Source: Podocnemis expansa
Taxonomy: Eukaryota > Chordata > Testudines > Podocnemididae
Direction of reading: 5' to 3'
Length of the DNA: 64,000 nucleotides
Assembly (NCBI GenBank): GCA_007922195.1
Contig: ML682007.1
Span: forward strand, 17,468,487 to 17,532,486
The position numbers and the translations under genes are program-made. The notes beneath the pieces are model-generated. The model had not been told where the DNA came from. It searched no databases and saw nothing but the letters and a program-made list of their open reading frames with translations. Shown in pieces: positions 14,345 to 27,289 of this stretch. Position 1 is the stretch's first letter, and the number at the start of each line of letters is the position of its first letter.

Positions 14345-14890
14345 CAGGGCCATCCCTGGGAGGGTGCGGGGCCTGAGGCAAACGGCTGGTGGGGCACCCT
14401 ACACTTCTTCCCCCTGTGCTGGGGGGCGGGGTGAGCTGACCCAGAAGCTTGCCCCATACTCCTGATGTTCCCCTTAGCCAGCCACTCTGCCTATGAGGGC
14501 GGAGCAACCTGATCCAGGGGCTGCGCTCTGCTCTCCCACCCCACCTCTAGGCTGGCCCTCCTGGCTCCCAAGGCTGAACAGCTGGCCTAGGGAGAGGTGG
14601 GAGAGTGGAGCCCAGATTCTGGGCTGGCCTGCTCCACCCCTGGGCCAGCTATTCTACCCTGGGGGTGGGGCAAGCTGGCCTAGAGCAGAGGCCAGTTTCC
14701 ACAATCCCACTCCCCTTCCCTGCTGCCTTTGTCTCCACGCTGAAGGCAGTGGGGAGGGCGCAGAGGACAGTGCGGCCATGGGGAACAGCGGCACGGGTCC
14801 CACGCTGCCCTGCTCTTGGCAGGACAGCGTGGGGCCCACAGAATCATGGGGCCAGGGGTGATCGTCCCTCCTCTGCCAAGGACGCCCCTG
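14345..14890. mobile_element. GC-rich interspersed repeat, probable MITE
   Basis: GC-rich island in AT-rich intron. The ends CAGGGCCATCCCTGG and CCAAGGACGCCCCTG are imperfect inverted repeats. No clean target duplication was seen. Open frames on both strands reflect the GC content only. Confidence 0.5.
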
Positions 14891-15121
14891 AACGGAGGTT
14901 GTTTGGAATGCTGAAATATTGTTAACTTTGAACAAAACGTCATGGCTGTTCCTACAACTGACTATTGACTTAATGCTGCTTTGAAACTTTACCATGAAGA
15001 ATAAAAATGCTGCTTTTAATCTTCTTAATTTAAAGGAAACAAGCACAGAAACAATATCTTTACCTTGTCAAATCCTTTTTAAAAACTCTCCCTTTATTTC
15101 TTTAGTAGTTTATGTTTAATT

Positions 15122-15301
15122 TCAGAATGGCCATACTAGACTAGACCACTGGGCCATCTAGCCCAGTATCCTGTCTTCCAACAGTAGCCAGTGCCAAGTG
15201 CTTCAGAAGGAATGAACAGAATAGGATGGAGTGAAGTCAGAGGCTAGGAACACTTCAGATCATGGTTTTGCATACCTGCCCATCCTTGCTCATTATTATT
15301 G
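15122..15301 (-). mobile_element. CR1-type LINE, 3' end (separated by insertion)
   Basis: Minus-strand LINE tail: the plus strand reads AGAATGGCCATACTAGAC, CCATCTAGCCCAGTATCC and CAGTAGCCAGTGCC, a recalled reptile CR1-family 3' region. It stops at ...TATTGATG and resumes at 16746 (GATGGACCTATCC) after an insertion. Confidence 0.75.
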
Positions 15302-16745
15302 ATGTGTACCAGGGCATTTTAGCAATCAGGCACCCCTTCAAGCCACTATCAATTATTGGGGTGGACTATCAGATATTCTGTTTGCTGCTTTTAGCCATTT
15401 TTAGGCCTTTGTAGAAAATTAGCATAATTAAGCAAACTGAGAGGGGGGTTAGACCGTGAACACACGGATGGGCCTGACTGTTCATTCTCTCTCTCTCTGA
15501 CTATGCTGGGGCAGATGTCTGTGAATAACAGGAAGTCTGGGTGTATTTTAGAACTGCAGCTATGGGGAAATCTAGCTACTAAATTAACAGCTCAAGATTG
15601 TTTGCTTAACAATTTTTTGCATCTATATGTCTGTAACTTTTGTTTCTGCCCACTGATTAATTTTGTTTAGTCAGTTATATAACCTTTTCTTGACTGACGC
15701 ATTTCTTTTGTAGTATGCAGTATGAGAGGGAAGTAGTGAGTCTGAGTCAGCAGACACTTTGTGAACACACTGAAATATCCCCAGGCACAGATGGAAGGAC
15801 TGGCAGTCTGGAAATCTGTGACTGATTCACCCAAAGACTGCCTCAAATTTGTGGGATAATATTAAGTTTTGGGGTACTCTAATTACTTATTGTATTGTGT
15901 TGCTTATGGCTAATAAGGGGAGATGGTGGTGAAGGTAATCCTCAGGGGTAACTGCTGGAGACTGGAAATAAAACTTTTAAGTCAGCAGTTCCCAGTTTTT
16001 TGTGGCTCAAGGGCCACAGATATCATTTTTACAACCCTTAATATCCACCATCAGCAGACACCCTGGCACCCACTGCAACCAGATGTAAGGAGTTCGGAGA
16101 GGAGGCTGTCTCCTTGCTGAGCTCACATTTTCCTGGCTGCAACAGAGAAACGGCATGTGTCCTGCAGCCCTGTACACCCAATGTGGGTCCCTAGGCAGCG
16201 ACTCCCTTGTGCAGCCACAGTGATGGAAGATTGGTGCTCGCCTTTTTTCTGGCTCCGGAAGGGACCCTATCATCTAAGGACCCAGGCAAAGCACTTTGCC
16301 ATGCTCCTTGCTAGAGCCAGGAGGAGGGGAGTGCAGTTTCCCCTCCCTCTGGCTCCGGCAGCAACCCCAGTGCCTATGGAGCTAAGCAGCGCACTCTGCC
16401 ATCCTGTCTGTTGCAGCCAGAAGAAAGGAAGTGGTGATCTCCCATCCCGTTCACTGCAGCTAGGAGCCTGCACCAGTCTTTTAGCCTCACAGAAACACAT
16501 ACTATCTGGGTCCGTAAGCAGCAGCTCCCTTCTGCGGTTAGAAAGCGGGGAGACATAAGCCACTTTGAAAGCTCCCATAGGCCACTTCTGGCACCCAGGC
16601 CATAGACTGGGAACCACTGTTTTAAGCTTTTGGTTCTGACTCGTCTTTTGCCGATCACATAAGTGTGTGACTTGTGTTTCAATTTTAGTTTATTGCCTGA
16701 TACTGACTCACAGAGACTAAAAGTTACTGGATCGAGGAACCTGGG
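15302..16745. mobile_element. Nested insertion inside CR1, possibly an LTR
   Basis: About 1.44 kb splits one CR1 copy. GATG is present at both joints (a 4-base duplication). The left end is TGTACC and the right end TAAAA. Without the hAT MITE nested in it the insert is about 0.8 kb and has an AATAAA near 15967. The size and one TG end fit a solo LTR, but no canonical CA end is seen, so the class is open. Confidence 0.45.
15983..16619. mobile_element. hAT-type MITE, 637 bp, 8-bp target duplication
   Basis: Ends CAGCAGTTCCCAGTTTTTTG and ACTGGGAACCACTG. Flanks TTTTAAGT (15975-15982) and TTTTAAGC (16620-16627) are an 8-bp duplication with one mismatch, as for hAT elements. The interior resembles the element at 20586-21106. 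No transposase. Confidence 0.88.
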
Positions 16746-18480
16746 TAAAAGATGGACCTATCCTCCACGAACTCACCTAATTCTTTTTTGAACCTGGTTA
16801 TAACTTTTGCCTTCACAACATCCTCCAGCAAAGACTTCCACAGGATAAATGTACATTGTACAAAGAAATACTTCCCTTGATTTGTTTTAAATCTGATGCC
16901 TATTAATTTCATTTAGTGATCCCTAGTTCTTGTGTTATGACAAGTAAACACCTTCTTATTTACTTCCTCCACACCAGTCATGACCTCTGTAGACCTCTAC
17001 CATATTCGCCCTTAGCTGTCTCTTTTCCAAAATGAAAAATCCCAGTCTTATTGATCTTTCCTTATACAAAAGTTGTTTCATACTACTAATCATTTTAGTT
17101 GCCCTTTTCTGTACCTTTTCCAATTCAAATATATCTTTTTTGAGATGGGGTGATCAGATGTGCATGCAGTATTCAAGATGTGAGCCTACCATGGATTTAT
17201 AAAGAGACTATATGATATTTTCTGTCTTATTATCTCTCTCTTTCCTAATGACTTACAACATTCTGTTAGTTTTTTGACTCTTGATGCACACTTAGTGGAT
17301 TTTGTCAAAGAACTATCCACAATGACTCAAATATCTCTTTCTTGAGTGAAAACAGCTAATTTAGACCTCATCATTTTATATGTAAAGTTGAGATTATGTT
17401 TTCCCATGTGCATTACTTTACGTCTGTCAACACTGACTTCCATTTGCCATTTTGTTGCCTCGTCACCCAGTTTTATAAGATCCCTTTGTAACTTTTCACA
17501 GTCTGCTTTGGACTTAACTATTTTGAATAGCTTTGTGTCATCTGCAAATTTTGCTATCTCCCAGTTTATCCCTTTTTCCAAATCCTTTATGAATATGATG
17601 AACAGCACTGGTCTCAGTACAGATGACAGGGGGACACTACTATTTACTTCTCTCCATTCTGAAAACTATCCATTTATTCCTACCCTTTGCTTCCTATCTA
17701 TTAACTACTTACTGATACAGGAAAGGATCTTCCCTCTTATCCCCTAACAGCTTATTTTGCTTATGAGCCTTTGGTGAGGGACCTTGTCAAAGGGCTTTGT
17801 CAAAATCCAAGTACACTCTATTCATTGGATCACCCTTGTCCACATGCTTGTTCATTCCCCCAAAGAATTCTCATAGACTGGTGAGGTATGATTTCCCTTT
17901 ACAAAAATTATGTTGACTCTTCCCAAACAAATCATGATCAATTCTGTTCTTTACTACAGCATCAACCAATTTGCCTGGTACTGAAGTTTGGCTTACCATC
18001 CTGTAATTGCCAGGATTGCCTCTGGAGCCTTTTTTAAAAATTGGCGTCATATTGGTTGTCCTCCAGTCATCTGGTACAGAAGCTGATTTAAATGATAGGT
18101 TTACATACCACAGTTAAAAACAAACAAACAAGGAGTCCTGGGGCAGATGAAGTGGGATTTTCTCCCATGAATGCTCATGCAAAAAATAAATTTGTTAGTC
18201 TGAGTGCCACAGGACTCTTCGTTTGTTTGTTTCACTAAATTAGACTAACACAGCTACCCCTTCGGATCTATACTACAGTTAGTAGGTCCACATTTTCACA
18301 TTTGAATTCCTTCAGAACTCTTGGTTGAATACCATCTGGTCCTGGTGATTTATTACTCTGTAATTTATCAGTTTGTTCCAAAAATTCCTCTAATGACTCC
18401 TCAATCTGGGTTATTTCCTCTGTGCTGTACAGTGCTTGCTCACCACCCTCCACCTCATTGCCTCATTTCATAGTTCTGGT
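16746..18480 (-). mobile_element. CR1-type LINE, reverse transcriptase part, broken
   Basis: Minus-strand remains of a reverse transcriptase in order: NKSPGPDGI (18453-18268 frame), a GNPGNY-like block near 18010-18030, then a frame at 17608-17327 with LFIIFIKDLEKGI and the catalytic AKFADDTKLF, and a C-terminal ALEDVVKAKVI-like block (LLEDVVKAKVITRFKKEL, 16912-16724). Frameshifts, stops and a nested fold-back copy (18117-18269) show it is dead. Together with 15122-15301 it is one insertion. Confidence 0.88.
18117..18269 (-). mobile_element. Fold-back repeat copy inside CR1, 12-bp target duplication
   Basis: On the minus strand it begins GATCCGAAGGGGTAGCTGTG and ends in a TTTGTTTGTTTTT-type tail. 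It is flanked by ATACCACAGTTA (18105-18116) and ATACTACAGTTA (18270-18281), and the CR1 sequence continues across the site. This fixes its order: younger than the CR1. Confidence 0.88.
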
Positions 18481-20273
18481 TCCAAATGAGGTGTGTGGCT
18501 GACCAATCAGTTTGTAACTCTAGTGTTCATAACTCTGAGGGTGTATTGAAGTAAAATATTATGCATCCATGTGAATCTGCAAAAAATGTTCCAATGGATG
18601 ATATAAATTATTTACATTGTGTTAGGACATTGAGGTTATCACTTCTACTCTTTAGTGACTATGGGACCAAAGACATAACTTTCACATCACACCCAAATGG
18701 AAGAACTTGCAACAGCACATCCATTAGCTCAGCTAAAGGAAGAGCATAACTAAGAACTGAATTCTGTGAGGCACTGAGCACAATTAGACCCTGAGCCACC
18801 AATACTACTTTCCACCTTTTCCTTAAAAGTTCTCATATATCAGTGCTGACTGATTCTGTGCCTACTTACTTTTTAAGAATGAGAGAAATAATCCAAGACA
18901 GTATGGTTACAAATTTTTAAAGGGACACTGTCAAATTAATAACACTACAGCTTGAGCTAAATCAAGCCTATTTATAATCTCATGAGAATAACTTAATATT
19001 TTGTAGTAAAAAATCCACCAATTAATTGTTATGTACTGAACACATGACTGTATTTAGAGTTGTCTGGGAGATGATCAGACAGAGACATAGTCTGAAACCT
19101 GACAGCTGGTGAGAGAAGGAGATGTCATCTCCATTCCTTACCAAAAAAGACACCTAAAACACTAATGGGGAGAAGAAATGGTACAGAGTGTCTAAAAAGA
19201 GTACTCGTACAAAAAGGCAACACATATGCAGGAAACGAAATTCTGGTATTCTGAGGAATTTGATCATTCAAAATATGGGAATTTCTTGGCAATCCTTAAA
19301 ACAACTATTGAAGAAAATTAGCTAAAATTTGTAAAATGAAGACTATCAAGCCTAATGTGGATCAAAAAGTTTCCCTAGGATCCTCCTTTTGCATTTAAAT
19401 CATGTGAAACTTGGAGAAGGAGGAAACCAACCTGTGGTTCAAATACAAAACATCTAGCCAATAGCTAATATTTAAACCCTTGAATAATATCCCTTTCTAT
19501 ATTATTTATTATGAGTGCAATCATAACTGCATTTAACAGGGTCAGAAAAAATGACACAAAGATAGTTATTTTAGAACACAGTGAGCCCCAGCAGCACTAC
19601 ACTAAGACTGGTGAAGCCACAGCGAAGCCACAGCGGGCCTGCCAACTTTGAAGTAACACTGCACATTCTATGCAGTGGAGGAGAGTAGACCTAGGACCCA
19701 AACCTATGTGTTCCTTACTCAGTTATCACTCAGGCTAAACTCCCTTGATGATAGTGTGAATTTGCCTGAGTAAGCATAGAGCTAATTATATATAAGGATT
19801 TCAGGATCTGTCCCAAACAGAACTGAGAATGCTCAGACTGACACCAGACTGGGTCCTAACTCTCCACTCCTCCTCTTTGCCCTCTGTAAAGCCTGTAGAG
19901 TAAATAATAAAGTGCCTGCAAATCAGTGCTCAGAAAATACCTTTTGTTTGATTTTAAACCATCCACAATAGCCAGATCCCCTTTACTCTACTGTTTCCAG
20001 CTGCACATATTTTTTCATGTAATTACAGGAAGCAATGAAGAAGTAATGCAACAGTGTTCATTTTGTTTCTGCAATGCCTGATTTAGTTCTAATTTAAATC
20101 CCTTTAACGTCTTTCAAATTCATTTTGGCTTGTTTAATGTAGTTCTTGTGTGTAGATAAATTCTGTAACTATAGGTAAGAGGGTTTCCCCTTATGCTCTG
20201 ACAGGAAGCCTCAGTGCTAGAAAACTAGAAAATTAAATATTAAAAGCCTCACTTGTTTCTATATTGACAAGTT

Positions 20274-20372
20274 CCAAAGAGGTAGTCATGTTAGTCTAGT
20301 TCAGTAAAACAAACAAGGAGTCCTGTGGCACTTATAAAGATTAACAAATTTATTTATCACATGAGCTTTCAT
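20274..20372 (+). mobile_element. Fold-back repeat copy, left part
   Basis: Starts TTCCAAAGAGGTAGTCATG, then AAGGAGTCCTGTGGCAC and ATCACATGAGCTTTCAT. The second arm is missing. Confidence 0.8.
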
Positions 20373-20585
20373 ATGAGTGCTGAGCCTTGAGTTGAAGTTA
20401 ACCCCTGTTTGCTGAGAACAATCTAGTGCTCAGTCACACAGGAGTAAAAAACCATCCCTGTCAAAGTTAGCAGTATCCAGAGATAGAAATGAGCTCCCTC
20501 AGGTAGCTGAGAAATCCTTTGTCAGACTACCCTATTTTCTATTCAGACACTTGCCTAATATGGTTCTCTATGCATCTCTCTAAAG

Positions 20586-21106
20586 TACTGGATCCCAACA
20601 TTTTTGACTCAAAGGCCACAGATATAATTTTTACAACCCTGAAGAGCCACCAGACTACGCCAGCAGGCCCTCCCTGAAGAGCAGTTTGCCTCCTTGTTCA
20701 CTGATTTCCCATCTCCCTAGCTGCAGCAGGGAAATTGCACACATCCTATAGCTCTGAATACTCTATCGGGATCCCCAGGCAGTGTTCCCCTCTGAAGCCA
20801 AGGGGATGGACGATCAGTGCTCCCCTCCCCTCCCTCTTGCTCCAGCAAGGACTTTAGCACCCATGGACCTAGGCAGAGGGATTTGCTCTGCTTCCTGATA
20901 AAGCCAGGGGGGTGGTAGCACTAATCCTCTATCCCTTTGGCAGGAGCAAGGAGCCTACACTGGTCTTTTAGCTCTGTGGAAACAGGCTCTACCTGGGCCC
21001 TTTGGCAGTGACTCCATTCTACAGCCAGCAGGAGGGGAGCCAAGGGCTACTTTGAAAGACCCTGGGGGCCACTTTTGGCCTCCGGGCCAGAGGTTGGGAA
21101 CCAGTG
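20586..21106. mobile_element. hAT-type MITE, 521 bp, perfect 8-bp duplication
   Basis: Ends TACTGGATCCCAACATTTTT and GTTGGGAACCAGTG. Flanked by CTCTAAAG on both sides (20578-20585, 21107-21114). Interior shares GGCCACAGATAT(A/C)ATTTTTACAA with the 15983 element, so both belong to one family. Confidence 0.9.
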
Positions 21107-22869
21107 CTCTAAAGTGATGTCTTTGGAGGAGATCTAAACTAGAGCTGATCAAAGCATGGTAAAGATTTTTCACACAAAGGAGAATTTGAAATCCTTTTCT
21201 TTATGCCCGTTTAGGAAATGAGTGATTATTGTTTATTCAATTTTTTGGGGTGACCTTCTGAAATAATTTTTGTTTGCTTGCTTGTTGAAAACTTGAGGGT
21301 TTTCTGGTTTTGGTTTTCAGAATTTCCTCCCCCCACCCCCCAAAGCCATCCCTCAACATCTCCCTTCCCCCATTTTCCCGTTTACTACTGAATGTCAGTA
21401 GATGCTATAGGAATCTATTAGACTGTATAGTAACAAATACCACCGTGGAACCTCTATAATCAATAGTGATCAGAGATAATTTATGTCCTCGAAGAAGTTC
21501 TACCATAAGACCAGAATCCCATTGTTCAAATTAAAAATGAGGCACTGTATATCTCACCAAGGAAAGCACCTTTGGGAACATTACAGATATATATTATAAA
21601 ACACAGAAAAATATACAGGGCCTTATTCTCCTTTCACTCATTTTACAACACTGTGATTCCACTGATTCCAACATTTACTTCTAACTGACACCAAAATAAA
21701 GGAATAAAGAATTGGGCTCTATTGTGTATTTAATCTCAATACAAAATTAAGCAAAAGAAATTCCCAAGCTCCCTATATGCTCCTTTCTGGTGAAGTTACA
21801 ATGGACATGGTCTGTTATGATGCACTTCCCTAGATTAGAGAGCAGTGCCATGCTGTTAATACCTACTGGGTTACCAGTATTTTAGCTTTCTAAAGTACAG
21901 CCTCTTATGCATTGACAATACAATCAATCATTCACTCAAAATCTCATTTAGCTAAATAAATAAATATCTTCATTGTGCCCTGCAAATATGCATTCATCTT
22001 CCAAGTGACCCACAAATCCTCTCCTCTTCCCCTTGTCTCCTCCTGTCATTCTGGCCTGGACTTTAGTGGGATTCAGCATGATCACAAGCAGCTGTGCTTG
22101 TATATTACCATCTTAGAGTAAAGCTCAGATTCTCAACGGTATTTAGCCCCTTCATTCTCGCGGAAATCAGTGGGAGTTAGGTACCTAAATTCCTCTGAGG
22201 ATCTGGGTTTAAGCTGTTTGACCAGCAGATGTGTTTATCCAGTTTGTACAGCAACATGCACATCAATGACATATTGAAAAATAATGTTCAGTCTATTGGC
22301 CAGTGGGATCAGTTTAGCTTTTCTGATTGCTGAAGAAGTGTCAGCCTTTGTGTTTATTCACCACCCCCACCCTCACACCAGCAAAAACTTAAGCATGTGC
22401 TTAACTTCACACACTGCAATTGTCCCACTGAAATCTTGCAGCATATAGCTTTATTACTGACTCCCCCTTTATCTATGGGCTCTGTGACCCACTAAAGCCC
22501 TGTGCTATAGATGGAGCCTAAACAAATGTCAGCTCAGGGGACCTTTAGGCAAAAGTAGGGTGCTGCCTTAATTTGTTTATAACCTCCTTACTATGTTTCC
22601 CAGCTAGGTCCCACCTTTTATCTGTTGAGGGATGATGCCGTTATGGCAAAGGCAATAAGAGGATGGAAATAAAGTATAAAGAAATAAAGATCTACAGCAG
22701 AACTGTCCTGTGAAAGCAGCTTCCGAAATGAAGTTTGTAAATAGGTTGTAAGACATTTTAGGAAGAGAAGGAAGCTGCCTAACCCAAGTGGGGTGCATGA
22801 TACTTTCTTTGGATCCCATCTGCCACACCCCTACCCCCTTCTCCAAATACAAATCTAGTTATCTTGTGC

Positions 22870-22995
22870 ACTCATTAAGGCCCCATTCTAGCAAAGTACT
22901 TAAGCATGTGTTTACCATACCTAAGTCATCCCATTAATGTCAGTAGGGTTACTCAAATGTCTGAAGTTAAGCATATGCTTAAGTGCCTTGATGGA
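22870..22995. repeat. Palindromic repeat ('cttaagcatgtg' family)
   Basis: Inverted arms: AAGTACTTAAGCATGTGTTTA on the left (cited in part) and AAGTTAAGCATATGCTTAAG on the right, around a 'cccattaatgtcagtaggg' centre. Similar fragments lie at about 22385-22445 and 45195-45330. A small fold-back MITE of reptile genomes is likely. Confidence 0.55.
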
Positions 22996-23044
22996 CCAAA
23001 GCCTAAGACTCTTGATTAGGTCACCTTCATACAGCATTTTATAA

Positions 23045-23245
23045 CAACACTTAATAGGCCTGTGGTGTTCTTCATCCATAGCACTTTACAACACAGCACC
23101 TGTATCATTACCCCTACCTTACAGATCAGGAATCACAAAAAGAGCCAAGAAGCAGTCTGCTGAGTCACACCAACCAGTCGGTGCTGAGTCAGGAATAGAT
23201 CCTAGTGTTCATGACTCCCAGGCCCATGCTCTACCCACTTGCCAA
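23045..23245 (-). repeat. MIR/CORE-SINE-like relic
   Basis: Read on the minus strand it shows the order of a MIR-type SINE. On the plus strand: ACCTTACAGATCAGGAA, then GCTGAGTCACACC, then CATGACTCCCAGGCCCATGC and TCTACCCACTTGCC, the reverse complement of the tRNA-like head. Confidence 0.55.
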
Positions 23246-25454
23246 CACTACTCAGAATGCCCCATGTTTTTGCAGGTTTCCCCACTACAGAAAGCTAAAT
23301 AGAGCAGAGCTGGGACAGCAGCACATTCAGGGATAACAACAGCTCCAAGGCCCACTCCATCTGAGTAGATGGAAGCCCTTGGCAGAAGGGGCTAGGAGAG
23401 GATGTGACTGTAGACCTAGGAAATTAGCTCAGCTGGACAGAGGCTCTCCAAAGCATGGTCCCCCTTAATATGACTGAGATACTGCAGCGTAAGATTGCCC
23501 TACACACACTGAAATAATGGAGGATTTTATGACAAGGACATAGTGCCCACCACAGGTCACCAGCAGAGATTAAACTCAGGAACCTCTTCACTAAAAACAT
23601 GAACCTCTGCCTCTTGAGCTGAAAGATCAAGTCCACCAGCTGGCGGTTACAACATCTGCATTTGCCTTTTATAAAGATCAACTGCTAGAAGGGGACAAAG
23701 AATCTCACTGGGGCAATACAAGTTAGAGGACCTCATGGGATCACAATTCCTAATGAAGCTATTCTGCATGGGGGAGGCTTAGAAGTAGCATAGTGGGTAC
23801 TGAGACCCCACGCCAAAGCCCCAGCTCTCCAAAGATCACTCAAGATCCATGGGTATTCTCTGCTAATGTCAAGCAGTTTGTGGCTTCAGCAGGCCAAGTC
23901 TCCAAATAATTCCAGAAGCAATAGATACAGCTCTTCTAGTGGAACTTTGTTTAGTGAATTCTGAGATCTCAACCTAACTTATTTTCCAGGCCCTATATGT
24001 ATGTCAGGGACAAATGGCCATTATTCCATAAAAAATTTTGCATGATTTCATTCATCTTAAATTCCCTATTTACTTCTCTTTTTCCTAATATCTGAATTAT
24101 GTCCCCTAATTTTTGACATCCTGACTGGTACGAAAAATGTCACATCTAAATTGCTTCAATAATCTGAAATCCTCTGTTAGGTTGCCTCAGAATCTGCTCT
24201 TTTTGTTTGGTTTCTGATCACCTTGCACACCTTGTGCAAGCACTGCAATGTCTCCTGCACTGCAATACACCCTTCCCACTGACATCTCTGCCCTTCACTT
24301 CTCCTCCTCCTCTTCCTTCTTTACAACTTCTGCCAAAACCTCCTCCATAAGTGTCTCTTTTCCCTACTCCTATCTTTTTACTGTGAAAGCATACAATCAT
24401 CTTCTCTCTCCTCTCATTTCCCTCCTTAAAAGAACTTCTTCTGTAAGCTCTATCAATAGTAACCCTTCAGAAGGGGTTTATACTGGGCCTTTAAAAGTGG
24501 TGAGACTGTAGATAGGCATGAGCCATCTATGACACACTGCTCCACTGCTTGTCAGTAACATTCATCCTTGCACACAAGGAGAATTTTGGCCAGTGAGGAC
24601 TTCTGTTAACCAACTCATGGAGGTCTATATCTAAATGCATCTGCTATGTTGGGCATTATTCTCATCCCACTGGAGTCAATAGCAAAACTGATGTTGTCTG
24701 CAATGAACCCAGAATCAGGCACTTCGTCATAATAATGTATTGGCTTTGGGAGATTACTGGTCCATTGTGGTGAAGAACAATAGATCTGATGCTATGCATG
24801 CACATTAAAAATTACCACCTATACCCCTGGGGGAAATAAATAGCAGAGAACACATTGGGAATTGCAGATGTTCAGGTTATGAAAGAAAAAGAAAGACTTC
24901 AATCAAGAAAATGATATTCAAAACCATTTGCTTTAAGCAGGAACAGAGTAGATGTGAAATGTAACATAAGGGAATTACTGTAGCTTTTAAAAATCAGATT
25001 TTCCTTTAAAAGGATGAAGTAGGAGATTCAGGAAATGAACTGACATGAATTCCAAGTCTTTTCTTTGCCTGGTTAAATGTAATTTCATTTATTGCCACTT
25101 TATATTTGTGCTTGAGTACTGCATTTTCCCCAAAGAAATGAATAATAATATTTAACATAACTGGCATTGTGAAAACTTTAAATTATTCATTTAGAAAAGG
25201 ACACACAGCCCTCATGTAATTCCCACTTCACTGCCAAGGCACATGTTATATATTACAGTGCAGGTAGTGCAAATCATGAAAATTTAAAATACTACTTTCC
25301 AAGATTATTAATAATGGAAAGTCTCTCACTCTGAGAGGGTTTAGGATTGGCAAGACAGAAATAAAATGTGCTGGTCCAGCCAAGGAGAAAGGTTTCTTCC
25401 AAGTTGACCTTTGTAGTTCCACAAAACCTTGATACCCACTGAATTTGGGAAGAA

Positions 25455-25640
25455 AGAAATTCATGGAGTCACAGATTTCAGGGCCAGAAAGGAACATCAA
25501 CTCATTCAATCTGACTTCCTGTGTCACACAGGCCATAGAATTTCATCCAGTTACTCCTGTATTAAGGTCTTCCAAAAAGACATCTAGTCTTGGTCTGAAC
25601 AAATCCCCTTGTTGGCTTTGAAAATAACCACAAGTTCCTG
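25455..25640. repeat. CR1-family 3' fragment
   Basis: CACAGATTTCAGGGCCAGAA, ATCAACTCATTCAATCTGAC and CACACAGGCCATAGAATTTC match a widespread reptile LINE tail as recalled. No coding content. Confidence 0.55.
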
Positions 25641-26629
25641 CAGGCTGGGCACAATGACCTGTGTTCAGATTTAGCCTTAGCGCCTGGGTTTATATTAGAG
25701 CTTGTGGTGGCCTACATGAGAAAAACTGTAGTAACTGAAGTAAGCTCATGAGGGAGAGCTTTTAGGATGTGAGCTAACTAATAAAAGGGAGTGTTTTGGA
25801 CTTTTCACTTCAAGGAAAGACATCAAAACACATCCTTCTTTGTTATGATGGCTAAACTTTGATAAATGGCACTGATGGGCAAACATACGAAGGCAGGAGT
25901 CTAGAACAGTGCCTCCCTGTGATTAAAAATAAGTAGCAGCCAATTTACATTTAAGAGGAGGAAAGCAGTGCCTTTTTCTTATGTTGACACACAAGTCCTG
26001 ACAGCACACAAGTTTTCACCCGTCTGACCACTCATTTAAGAGGCATCAGAAGTAAGCCTGGATTGTGCTCTCATTCTCAGAAGTCATAATCCACAGCTGA
26101 CAGGACTGTATCTGATACAGATAGAAAGTAAAATTCACTTTAAAATAAAATTAAAAAAAAAAACCAACTCCTGTTCCCTGACTGCAAAACAAATCCAAAC
26201 ATAAATACAAGCCAAGGTCTGAGATCCTCCTCAAGTCCTTCCTCAGGCTCAGTATCTCATTGAGGTCAGTGAGAGTTTCTCTTGAGTAAACACTGAGTAA
26301 GATGGAATTCATCCTTTCCACTTAACTCGCACTTTCCTTCCTTTGGGTTCAGCTGATAAACAGGACCTTCTAAAGGCTCTTTTCCCAACTTTCACCCTTC
26401 AAGATTTCACCTCTAAATAATAAAGTAGCAAGGATTGTGGTAATTTTTAGCATCCACTCCTTTTTTAAATAGCCTATATTCTGTTACTGCTTCTAACTCT
26501 TGCTCCAAGACACCTAAAAGCTGACCCAAGGGTCATAGAAATCAATACCATAGATTTCAGTGGGCTTTGAATCAGGGCCCTTGGCCTTTGATATGTGCTC
26601 CATTCCTCAGGCCAGGTTATGACCATAAA

Positions 26630-26770
26630 GATAAAGGTATTGTGGAACTGGAAAGGACCATGAGAGGTCATTGAGTCCAATCCCCTGCACTCATGGCACA
26701 ACTAGCAAGTGTAGCAACAACATGTACCTGGAGATTAATACAAATCCATTTAGACCAATATATTACAAAA
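26630..26770. repeat. CR1-family fragment
   Basis: GGAACTGGAAAGGACCATGA, GAGGTCATTGAGTCCAATCC and CCTGCACTCATGGCAC follow a common sauropsid CR1 3' motif as recalled. Confidence 0.55.
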
Positions 26771-27289
26771 GGTTTTCACTAACAAGTTATTGTAATCATC
26801 ATCACAGTTTTCATGATCAGTCCATCAGTTTTAATGCTTTATTTTGATTTTTGTTTGGCTGGTTTTAATTTTTACAGGTGAAAAATATTACCTGAGTGAT
26901 TTAAATCCTAGTATGGCAATTGGTGCCTAAACTTCTCCAGCTGCTTTATGGTAGCATCAAAATGAGTTGTTCTTATGCATCCTTGATTTGCCTGAGAGCC
27001 TCTCACACATTTTTTGATAATCATGTTAATTTATTCAGTTTTTTAAATCAATTTTGAGTCTTGCTTACCAGAACGAGGTAAAGACCCGGTTCATCCTCTC
27101 ATTTGTACCAGTTCAGATTAGTGTAACATTATTGATTTCACTTAAATTATTTCTAATTCACACTGGTGTAAGGGGAAGGTGAATCAGGCCCATTATCCCT
27201 TAGTTTGGCACCATTTTGGTTTCTGCAAGGGCATGCCAATTAATTCAGTTCTGCAAGGTACGTATCTAAACCAAATTTTATATAAATTC

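Noticed and set aside
14493..15046. Overlapping long open frames on both strands
   Set aside because: They fall in the GC-rich interspersed repeat at 14345-14890; no family recognised and both strands are equally open.
24290..24320. CTCCTC-rich stretch as a regulatory tract
   Set aside because: Short low-complexity pyrimidine run with no nearby gene start.
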